From NCBI GenBank assembly GCA_018399865.1, contig JAGYNL010000123.1, positions 1 to 6,764 of the forward strand: DNA of 6,764 nt. Reading direction: 5' to 3'. Of this stretch, positions 1 to 5,603 are shown in pieces (within the stretch, counting starts at the first letter, position 1; every line of letters begins with the position of its first letter). This DNA comes from Candidatus Bipolaricaulota bacterium. GTDB taxonomy: Bacteria > Bipolaricaulota > Bipolaricaulia > UBA7950 > UBA9294. Under the pieces are notes generated by a model. The model did not search any database. It was not told the DNA's origin and was given only the letters and a program-made list of their open reading frames with translations. A program made the position numbers and the translations under genes.

Positions 1-2025
1 CGTTTCTCGCTGTATGAGCATGATTATCCTTTCTGTTGGCGCTGTGATACTCCGCTGCTTTACTATGCTTTAGACTCCTGGTTTGTAAAAACAACCGCTG
101 TAAAGGATCAGATGATCGGAAACAACGCGGCCATCAATTGGTACCCACCGCATGTGGGAACCGGACGATTGGGTGACTTTCTGAGTAATCTTAAGGACTG
201 GGCGCTTTCGCGGGACCGTTACTGGGGAACTCCCTTGAACTTGTGGGTTTGTGAAAAATGTGGTGAGACCATCGCAGTAGGCAGCCGACAAGAGTTAGTG
301 AAGCATGCGTTGGATAAAGATCTGGCCAGCAGAGTGGAGCTCCACCGCCCATATATAGATGAGGTTGAGCTAATCTGTCCCAAGTGCGGTAGCTCGATGA
401 AAAGGGTAACCAATGTTATCGATACCTGGTTCGATTCTGGTTCTATGCACACTGCTCAATGGCACTATCCTTTTGCTAACAAAAAAGTATTTGAGGAATC
501 CTTCCCTGCAGATTTCATCTGCGAGGCCATGGATCAGACACGGGGCTGGTTTTACACCCTGCTTGCCACGAGCACAATCATTCATGGGCAGGCCCCATTT
601 CGCAATTGCGTTGTCACCGGGCTTGGCTTGGACGAGGAAGGAATAAAGATGAGCAAGAGCAAGGGAAACGTGATCGATCCTTGGGAATTGATCGATGTGT
701 ACGGTGCTGATACGTTGCGGTGGTACCTGTATTCATCTAGTGCGCCCTGGAAGTCAAAACGCCTGGGGGCAGATGTGGTGAAGGATGCGCTGTACAAGTT
801 TCTCGATACCCTGCTGAATACCTACGATTTCTTTGCCCTCTACGCCTCGATAGATGACTTTGATCCACAGCGTGATATGCTTATCGAGGATGAGCTGACA
901 GTGCTTGATCGATGGGTTCTGTCTCGCTTAGCCAGCACGACTGCACAGGTTACTATTGCACTTGATAGTTACGACGTAGTGTCGGCTACTGCGGCAATTG
1001 ATTTGTTCCTGGACGATCTATCCAATTGGTACGTGCGCTCATCCCGGCGTCGATTCTGGAAGGGAGGCATGGGAAAGGATAAGGTGGCTGCTTACGCCAC
1101 GCTGTATAGAGTGCTTGTTGAAATGAGTAAGTTGCTTGCCCCGTTTGTTCCCTTCATTAGTGAGGCAATCTATCAACGGCTACGTAGCCCGGAGGATATA
1201 GAGAGTGTTCACCTTTGTCGATATCCAGATTCCTCTGCATTCTTGACAGATAAGGACCTGGAGGAGCAAATGGACCTTGCTCGCAGGGTCGTTTCCCTGG
1301 GTCACCAGGCAAGGAACCAACGTCAAGTTAAGGTAAGGCAACCTCTTTCTCGTGTGATTGTCTCTTCTAAGGAAAGAGGGGCCTTCAAGGAATCTATCAG
1401 CGATGATATCATAGCTTTGATAAACACCGAGCTTAACGTTGAAGAAGTGGAGCTTGTGCGGGATTTGTCTGGTTACTTCACAGAGGTTCCGTCTCCCAAC
1501 TTCAGAAGCCTTGGTCCTCGATTGGGGGCGCTGGCGCCGACGGTCGCGGAGTGGATCAAAGCCCAGAATGCTCAGTTGATTCATGAGGCACTAAGTGATG
1601 GCGATGTAACCATAATAGTGGGTGGAGATAAGGTAACAATCAACTCGGACGATGTTGTATTTGAGCGGGAACTTCCGGAAAGGTTTGTACTGGTAGAAGA
1701 AGGGGAAACGCAGCTACTGCTGGATACACGTATCGATAGAAGATTACGCGAGATGGGGTTGGTGCGCGAAATCGCCCATCGTTTACAAGTTCTGCGTAAG
1801 GAAGCAGGTTTTGAGGTCACAGATAGAATAGTTCTTTCGTTTGAGGAAAATGCATCCCCATTATCAGAAGTGATGAGGAAGAATCGCTTGGAAATTGGCT
1901 CGGAGGTGCTTGCAACGAAAATCGACGAGAAGATAGCCGGCCCGCAGGAGATAGAGCGAGAGTTTGACCTTGATGGGGAAAAGTTAAAAGTGGGACTGCG
2001 GCGTGTTCCCGTAAAGGAAGGATGA
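1..2025 (+). CDS. ileS: Isoleucyl-tRNA synthetase, type 2, 5'-truncated by window edge
   Basis: Class I aminoacyl-tRNA synthetase that charges tRNA-Ile in the cytoplasm. The reading frame is open from base 1, giving 674 codons plus TGA. Type-2 IleRS proteins are roughly 1,030-1,060 residues, so about the first third, with the HIGH motif and most of the CP1 editing domain, lies upstream. Seen in order: a YPFCWRC segment (Cys codons at 34-36 and 43-45), half of the first zinc site; SWF and WALSRDRYWGTP catalytic-core motifs; a second zinc knuckle, CEKC (250-261) and CPKC (376-387); DTWFDSG; the KMSKS loop at 646-660; then the helical anticodon-binding domain with NWYVRSSRRRFW. The C-terminus has the LRKEAGFEVTDRI segment of the type-2 C-terminal domain and lacks the terminal Cys-rich zinc module of E. 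coli-like type-1 enzymes. It is followed after 1 nt by purA. The family assignment is very secure; the type-2 call rests on motif recognition. Confidence 0.97.
   Translation, partial: RFSLYEHDYPFCWRCDTPLLYYALDSWFVKTTAVKDQMIGNNAAINWYPPHVGTGRLGDFLSNLKDWALSRDRYWGTPLNLWVCEKCGETIAVGSRQELVKHALDKDLASRVELHRPYIDEVELICPKCGSSMKRVTNVIDTWFDSGSMHTAQWHYPFANKKVFEESFPADFICEAMDQTRGWFYTLLATSTIIHGQAPFRNCVVTGLGLDEEGIKMSKSKGNVIDPWELIDVYGADTLRWYLYSSSAPWKSKRLGADVVKDALYKFLDTLLNTYDFFALYASIDDFDPQRDMLIEDELTVLDRWVLSRLASTTAQVTIALDSYDVVSATAAIDLFLDDLSNWYVRSSRRRFWKGGMGKDKVAAYATLYRVLVEMSKLLAPFVPFISEAIYQRLRSPEDIESVHLCRYPDSSAFLTDKDLEEQMDLARRVVSLGHQARNQRQVKVRQPLSRVIVSSKERGAFKESISDDIIALINTELNVEEVELVRDLSGYFTEVPSPNFRSLGPRLGALAPTVAEWIKAQNAQLIHEALSDGDVTIIVGGDKVTINSDDVVFERELPERFVLVEEGETQLLLDTRIDRRLREMGLVREIAHRLQVLRKEAGFEVTDRIVLSFEENASPLSEVMRKNRLEIGSEVLATKIDEKIAGPQEIEREFDLDGEKLKVGLRRVPVKEG
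2014..2022 (+). promoter_or_regulatory. Ribosome-binding site of purA, inside the ileS 3' end
   Basis: AAGGAAGGA lies within the last codons of ileS, directly before its TGA. The AGGA at 2015-2018 is 8 nt from the purA ATG at 2027, a good Shine-Dalgarno distance. Because ileS stops at 2025 and purA starts at 2027, terminating ribosomes could re-initiate, so translational coupling is inferred. The site also supports the ATG at 2027 as the purA start. Confidence 0.75.
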
Positions 2026-2026
2026 A

Positions 2027-3286
2027 ATGTCAACAGCTGTGTTAGGAATGCAGTGGGGAGATGAAGGAAAGGGAAAGATTACGCATCTGCTAGCTCGTGA
2101 TGCGGGCATGGTTGTCCGCTTCAACGGAGGACCGAACGCTGGCCACACGGTTATTGACCGAGGAGTAAGATTTGGTATACACCAGCTGCCTGCCGGCGTT
2201 TTTTACCCTGGCGTAAGTTCTGTTCTTTCAAGTGGAATGGTCATTGACTTCGCGGTGCTGCGTGAGGAGTATAAAGCAGTTGTGAAGCACCTAGGAAGAA
2301 ACCCAGCGTTGACTATAGCTGAGAATGCTCACCTGATAACTCCGTATCACCGCATGTTGGAAGATCTTGAAGGAAGCGGAAAGGCCATCGGGACAACCCG
2401 GCGAGGAATAGGACCTGCTTATCGTGATCGTGTGGCTCGGACTGGAATCCGTGTGATTGATCTGCTTGATAGAGATCGATTAAAGGAGAGATTGGGCTTT
2501 AGACTTGAGCTGTTGAAACTGAACTGGCCTCAATCTGAGTCTATAATGAATCTCTCAGCCAAGGGGCTTGCTGATGGCCTTCTTAGTTCTGCGGAGCCCT
2601 TTTTACCGTATATTGGCGATGCTCCTGCAGCAATCGAGGAGGCTCAGTTAGAGGGGCAAGAGGTGCTGTTTGAAGGCGCGCAGGGAGCGCTCCTAGACGT
2701 GGACTATGGCACTTATCCTTACGTCACATCTTCTTCGACGGTTTACGCTGGCCTAGAAAGGGCAGTCGGGATAGGAAACCTGAAGATTGATAGAAGAATA
2801 GGAGTCATAAAGGCCTACACTACTCGTGTTGGAGAAGGGCCCTTCCCAACAGAGCTTGTTGATGAGGCAGGAGATCGACTGCGGGAATCTGGTTCTGAGT
2901 TTGGGGTTACCACGGGTCGTCCTCGTCGCTGTGGCTGGCTAGATCTTGTGGCTTTGCGACACGCGGTTAGGCTGAATGCTCCGACTGGACTTGCGGTTAC
3001 TAAACTAGATGTTCTTACTGGCCTTGGCCAGATCAACATCTCACATGCCTACAAGCTCCGCGGGCAAGAGATTGCTGCATTTCCTGCATCTGTGGAAGAG
3101 CTTGCTATGTGCGAACCGGTATACGAGATGGTTGATGGTTGGGATGATGATATAAGAAATGTAAAGCAGTATAATGATTTACCCAAAGCTGTGCGGTCAT
3201 ATCTGGATGTGATTTCGAGCCGGCTTAGGGTCCCTATCACAATCGTTTCTGTCGGGCCATCGCCTGAAGAGACAATTATTTGCTAG
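2027..3286 (+). CDS. purA: Adenylosuccinate synthetase (IMP-aspartate ligase)
   Basis: Catalyses IMP + aspartate + GTP to adenylosuccinate + GDP + Pi, the first committed step of AMP synthesis, in the cytoplasm. The 419-residue protein is slightly shorter than the usual ~430 but carries the full motif set. Residues 10-17 are WGDEGKGK, the GTP/IMP loop, with D12 as the likely catalytic base. NAGHT at 37-41 contains the catalytic His40. GTTRRGIGPAY supplies IMP-binding Thr and Arg residues. Further on are EGAQGALLDVDYGTYP, the VGEGPFPTEL segment, GVTTGRPRRCGWLD (substrate loop and aspartate contacts) and the TKLDVL guanine-specificity motif. The C-terminus ends with the usual VSVGPSPEETI-type sequence. 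The ATG at 2027 is chosen because the conserved N-terminal strand begins within a few residues and a strong Shine-Dalgarno site precedes it. It is one nucleotide from ileS. No clear poly-T terminator follows it. Confidence 0.98.
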   Translation: MSTAVLGMQWGDEGKGKITHLLARDAGMVVRFNGGPNAGHTVIDRGVRFGIHQLPAGVFYPGVSSVLSSGMVIDFAVLREEYKAVVKHLGRNPALTIAENAHLITPYHRMLEDLEGSGKAIGTTRRGIGPAYRDRVARTGIRVIDLLDRDRLKERLGFRLELLKLNWPQSESIMNLSAKGLADGLLSSAEPFLPYIGDAPAAIEEAQLEGQEVLFEGAQGALLDVDYGTYPYVTSSSTVYAGLERAVGIGNLKIDRRIGVIKAYTTRVGEGPFPTELVDEAGDRLRESGSEFGVTTGRPRRCGWLDLVALRHAVRLNAPTGLAVTKLDVLTGLGQINISHAYKLRGQEIAAFPASVEELAMCEPVYEMVDGWDDDIRNVKQYNDLPKAVRSYLDVISSRLRVPITIVSVGPSPEETIIC

Positions 3287-3319
3287 ACTGCTCTTACCAG
3301 ATAGATAAGCTGCAAGCCC

Positions 3320-3342
3320 GACAACAAATTGACTTTGTTCTC
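3320..3342. promoter_or_regulatory. Operator-like imperfect palindrome over the -35 box
   Basis: AACAAA (3323-3328) and TTTGTT (3334-3339) form a perfect 6-bp inverted repeat around a 5-nt centre. After a single mismatch (C3322/C3340) the symmetry continues with GA (3320-3321) and TC (3341-3342), so eight of nine arm positions are symmetric. The centre falls in the -35 hexamer TTGACT. A dimeric repressor bound here would block polymerase. No regulator gene is visible in the window, so the operator role is inference. A chance palindrome in AT-rich DNA remains possible. Confidence 0.35.
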
Positions 3343-3357
3343 AGAAGAGGTTAAAAT
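3329..3357 (+). promoter_or_regulatory. Sigma-70-type promoter upstream of the glycosyltransferase gene
   Basis: TTGACT (3329-3334, five of six consensus bases) and TAAAAT (3352-3357, five of six) are separated by exactly 17 nt, the optimal spacing. Predicted transcription start is near 3364-3366, giving a leader of about 45 nt before the ATG at 3409. It sits in the intergenic gap after purA and points in the gene direction. It is the strongest promoter match noticed in the window. The function is inferred from sequence only. Confidence 0.7.
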
Positions 3358-3408
3358 CTGGGCCGAAATAAGCCCCTACTATGGTCCATTCACACGAGCT
3401 CTGAACCT

Positions 3409-4044
3409 ATGAAAGTTTCTGCGGTGGTACCTGCATATAATGAAGCCTCCAGAATCGGGGCCGTGCTGAAGCCGCTTGTTGACTGTCCTTCTGTCGATGA
3501 GGTGATAGTTATTGACGATGGATCAGATGATGGAACAGCAGAAGCTGCACAGAAGTACCCGGTGCAGGTTGTTAAACTGGAAGCGAATTGTGGGAAAGCG
3601 AAGGCACTCGATGAAGGAGTGGCCCGAGCCAGAAATGATGTGCTTCTCTTCCTTGATGCTGATCTAGTTGGGCTAACAAAGGAGCATGTAGATCGATTTG
3701 TTGGCCTCTACGAGCACAGCGGTATCGATATGGTAGTGGGGGTCTTTGCTAACGGCAGGAAGAATACGGATTTTGCCCAGAAGTTTAATCCCTATGCCTC
3801 TGGACAGCGCATGCTGACGAAAAGACTATGGCAGAGAGCAAAAGCTAATGTAGATGAGATGAACTACGGGATAGAGTTTGCTCTCTCTAAGCTAGCTGTA
3901 AAGGAAGGCTGGACGACGGAGAAGGTTAAACTGGAGGGAGTCACGCACGTTCTCAAGGAGGAGAAGAGAGGCTTCTCTGATGGGATGCGAGAAAGAATCA
4001 AGATGTACGGTGATATGATCAAGTGGTTGTTCAAGAAGATATGA
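3409..4044 (+). CDS. Family 2 (GT-A fold) glycosyltransferase, acceptor unknown
   Basis: A soluble 211-residue nucleotide-sugar-dependent glycosyltransferase. The N-terminal strand VSAVVPAYNEASRIG is the hallmark of GT2. DDGSDDGT at 36-43 binds the nucleotide sugar, and D83-A-D85 (in LLFLDADLVG) is the DXD-type metal site. GQRMLTKRLW at 132-141 and YGIEFALS at 153-160 lie where GT2 enzymes position the acceptor and general base (E155 is a candidate). H180, in GVTHVLKEEKRG, is a candidate metal-coordinating His. There is no signal peptide and no clear membrane segment; the basic tail (KWLFKKI) may touch the membrane. The protein is at the short end for GT2 and appears to be a bare catalytic domain. 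The ATG at 3409 is the only sensible start, although no good Shine-Dalgarno site precedes it. The stop is 4 nt from rpiB, so the pair is probably cotranscribed. Polyprenyl-phosphate sugar synthesis or glucosylglycerate-type chemistry are possible; neither is shown. Confidence 0.9.
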   Translation: MKVSAVVPAYNEASRIGAVLKPLVDCPSVDEVIVIDDGSDDGTAEAAQKYPVQVVKLEANCGKAKALDEGVARARNDVLLFLDADLVGLTKEHVDRFVGLYEHSGIDMVVGVFANGRKNTDFAQKFNPYASGQRMLTKRLWQRAKANVDEMNYGIEFALSKLAVKEGWTTEKVKLEGVTHVLKEEKRGFSDGMRERIKMYGDMIKWLFKKI

Positions 4045-4048
4045 GACG

Positions 4049-4471
4049 ATGAAAATAGCAATTGGTTGCGACCACGCTGGGGTAAGCCTAAAAAAGCACC
4101 TGCTTGACTCAGTTCTTAAAAAGCATGATGCCATTGATATGGGGACCGATTCTACAGAATCGGTTGATTACCCTGATATTGCAAAGAAAGTTGCCCAAGC
4201 GGTAGCTCAACAACAGGTTGACCGTGGAATTTTGATATGTGGTACCGGTATTGGCATGTCAATGGCAGCGGGAAAGATAGAGCTCATCCGTGCTGCCCGC
4301 TGTAGCGAGCCCTACTCGGCTGAGATGAGTCGTAGGCACAACGATGCTAATGTACTCTGTTTAGGGGCGCGAGTGATTGGGGTTGGGATAGCCGAGCAGG
4401 TAGTAGAGAAATGGCTCGATACGCCCTTTGACGGGGGGCGGCATGCTCGCCGGGTTGGCAAGATAGAATAA
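4049..4471 (+). CDS. rpiB: Ribose-5-phosphate isomerase B (RpiB/LacA/LacB family)
   Basis: Interconverts ribose 5-phosphate and ribulose 5-phosphate in the non-oxidative pentose phosphate pathway. The 140-residue length fits the family. Seen: IAIGCDHAG with D8 and H9 at the N-terminus; GTDSTESVDYPD (substrate loop); CGTGIGMSMAAGK with C64 as the presumed proton-transfer base; and RHNDANVLCLGARVIG with H97, N98 and D99. The C-terminal GGRHARRV segment provides phosphate-contacting basic residues. A Gly occupies position 75 where Asn (AANK) is common, a mild variation. It starts 4 nt after the glycosyltransferase stop with only a weak purine stretch (AAGAAG, 4033-4038) upstream, which suggests translational coupling. 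A lactose/galactose-6-phosphate isomerase subunit is less likely because no such pathway genes or paired subunit are present. Confidence 0.95.
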   Translation: MKIAIGCDHAGVSLKKHLLDSVLKKHDAIDMGTDSTESVDYPDIAKKVAQAVAQQQVDRGILICGTGIGMSMAAGKIELIRAARCSEPYSAEMSRRHNDANVLCLGARVIGVGIAEQVVEKWLDTPFDGGRHARRVGKIE

Positions 4472-4502
4472 TAACCCTAGATCAAATGCAGCCATGAAAC
4501 AG

Positions 4503-4552
4503 ATTACAGGGCTAGAAATATCAACTAAGATTGCCTTCTAGGTTTCTGTAAT
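4503..4552 (+). repeat. Interrupted inverted repeat, likely RNA hairpin upstream of the exchanger gene
   Basis: ATTACAG (4503-4509) is complementary to CTGTAAT (4546-4552). Inside it CTAGAA (4512-4517) is complementary to TTCTAG (4536-4541). The two helices are separated by GG on one side and GTTT on the other, where two G-U pairs can form. The apical loop is 18 nt. No T-tract follows, so it does not look like an intrinsic terminator. Possible roles are RNA stabilisation, attenuation or a protein-binding site. It does not match a riboswitch class that I recognise, including the yybP-ykoY element known upstream of some cation exporters. Confidence 0.5.
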
Positions 4553-4572
4553 AGCGCATGTATGCTTTGACA

Positions 4573-4579
4573 AGAGGAG
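4573..4579 (+). promoter_or_regulatory. Probable ribosome-binding site of the exchanger gene
   Basis: AGAGGAG lies 12 nt upstream of the ATG at 4592, somewhat longer than ideal. There is an in-frame TGA at 4568-4570 and no start codon between it and 4592, so the gene cannot begin earlier. The next in-frame Met (residue 20) would remove most of the first membrane helix. Confidence 0.55.
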
Positions 4580-4591
4580 CTTAATCACCTA

Positions 4592-5590
4592 ATGCTAATC
4601 CAATGGGGCATATTTATTCTCTGTTCGGTGGCGGTAGTCCTTGCTGGAATGAAGCTGGCAAAGTATGGTGATGCAATTGGCAAGAAGAGTGGTATTGGTC
4701 AAGGATGGATTGGCCTTCTCTTTTTGGCAACTATCACCTCTATTCCTGAGCTAACAACCACGATAACTGGAGCAGCAATTGACGTGCCGGACATCGCGGT
4801 TGGAAACGCGCTTGGCAGTAACCTATTTAACTTGGCGATTGTTGCAGTTATAGACATTTTGCTTTTGGGTCGGGGCTCTTTTCTTCGGAAGGTTAAGTCC
4901 TACCACATCATCAGTGGCGGATCAGTTGTGTTGTTGACGGTGCTTGCGATCTTCGGGATTGCGGTCTTTCCTGATGCGTTGATAGTTGGGATTAGCCCGA
5001 TTAGCCTGCTGATACTACTGCTGTATTTGTTTTTTGCCTTCGTTCTATTTCGGGTTGAACGGAAGGAGAAAACCGGCGAGGAGCAGGATGGTGGGGTGCT
5101 TGCGCTAAACAAGGCAGTGCCTGGGTTTATTGGTTCGGCGGTGGTTATCATTGCTGCTGCTATCTTTCTTACATACGCCAGCAAGAATATTGCAAGCAGT
5201 TCGGCTTTGTCAGGATCTTTGATAGGGGCACTTTTCGTTGCCATCGTTACCTCATTACCAGAGCTAGCAACTTCCATTGGCGCGCTTCGCATCGGAGGCT
5301 ACGACATGATAATGGGTAACTTGTTTGGGTCGAATATGTTCAACATTGTTACTCTTTTCTTTGCCGATTTAGCTTTCCATCGTGGTTCTATTTTTGCAGG
5401 TCTAGCGGGAGAGGCGTCCGATCATTTGATGGTTGCTTTGTTTGGAGTAGTAATGGCCGTGATAACCATAATCGGCATAGCCTATCGATCGAGCAGAAAA
5501 GTGTTGGGTATGGGGATAGATGCTTTCTTTTTATCAATCGCATATTTGGTAAGCGTATTCTTTATTGCTTTCTACGGTATAGATTTCTAA
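4592..5590 (+). CDS. CaCA-family sodium/calcium exchanger-type membrane antiporter
   Basis: An inner-membrane cation antiporter of 332 residues, the usual length for prokaryotic CaCA proteins. About ten hydrophobic segments can be seen (roughly 3-20, 38-62, 66-92, 104-126, 128-153, 177-195, 206-232, 238-261, 276-297, 308-328), split by a charged loop at about 154-172. The two diagnostic alpha repeats are present: T49-S-I-P-E53 with GNALGSNLFN (71-80), and T220-S-L-P-E224 with GNLFGSNMFN (242-251). E53 and E224 match the ion-binding glutamates E54 and E213 of the archaeal NCX_Mj structure. The final Asn of the second repeat (N251) replaces the Asp (D240) of NCX_Mj, so ion choice and stoichiometry cannot be read off. 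The expected role is Ca2+ extrusion using Na+ or H+. It lies 13 nt upstream of rho and is probably cotranscribed with it. No regulatory domain is attached. Confidence 0.93.
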   Translation: MLIQWGIFILCSVAVVLAGMKLAKYGDAIGKKSGIGQGWIGLLFLATITSIPELTTTITGAAIDVPDIAVGNALGSNLFNLAIVAVIDILLLGRGSFLRKVKSYHIISGGSVVLLTVLAIFGIAVFPDALIVGISPISLLILLLYLFFAFVLFRVERKEKTGEEQDGGVLALNKAVPGFIGSAVVIIAAAIFLTYASKNIASSSALSGSLIGALFVAIVTSLPELATSIGALRIGGYDMIMGNLFGSNMFNIVTLFFADLAFHRGSIFAGLAGEASDHLMVALFGVVMAVITIIGIAYRSSRKVLGMGIDAFFLSIAYLVSVFFIAFYGIDF

Positions 5591-5595
5591 GGTGG
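5590..5595 (+). promoter_or_regulatory. Ribosome-binding site of rho, touching the exchanger stop codon
   Basis: AGGTGG, one base off AGGAGG, ends 8 nt before the ATG at 5604. Its first A is the last base of the exchanger's TAA. This fixes the rho start and suggests that translation of the two genes is coupled. Confidence 0.65.
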
Positions 5596-5603
5596 TGGTA
5601 AGA

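Larger units (their letters stand above)
4472..4591. other. Intergenic leader between rpiB and the exchanger gene
   Basis: This 120-nt gap holds the interrupted inverted repeat at 4503-4552 and the exchanger's ribosome-binding site. A TTGACA hexamer at 4567-4572 has no acceptable -10 partner: 17 nt downstream is TAATGC, overlapping the start codon. No poly-T tract follows the hairpin. I therefore cannot say whether the exchanger and rho have their own promoter or are read through from rpiB. Confidence 0.5.

Noticed and set aside
1180..2033. Two long open frames on the minus strand (134 and 150 codons) antisense to ileS.
   Set aside because: They lie wholly opposite a conserved synthetase, have low-complexity Ser/Arg-rich translations and no family motifs. 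They are shadows of the coding strand.
3360..3375. Small GGGC/GCCC inverted repeat in the glycosyltransferase leader.
   Set aside because: Only a 4-bp stem with an 8-nt loop and no T-tract. Too weak to call a terminator or regulatory hairpin.
4567..4572. TTGACA, a perfect -35 hexamer just upstream of the exchanger gene.
   Set aside because: At 16-18 nt spacing there is no acceptable -10 box, and transcription would start inside the gene. The hexamer is probably fortuitous.
4472..4591. Possible yybP-ykoY manganese riboswitch or other known metal riboswitch upstream of the cation exchanger.
   Set aside because: The conserved loop sequences of that class are not visible, and the gap is largely occupied by a simple interrupted hairpin.
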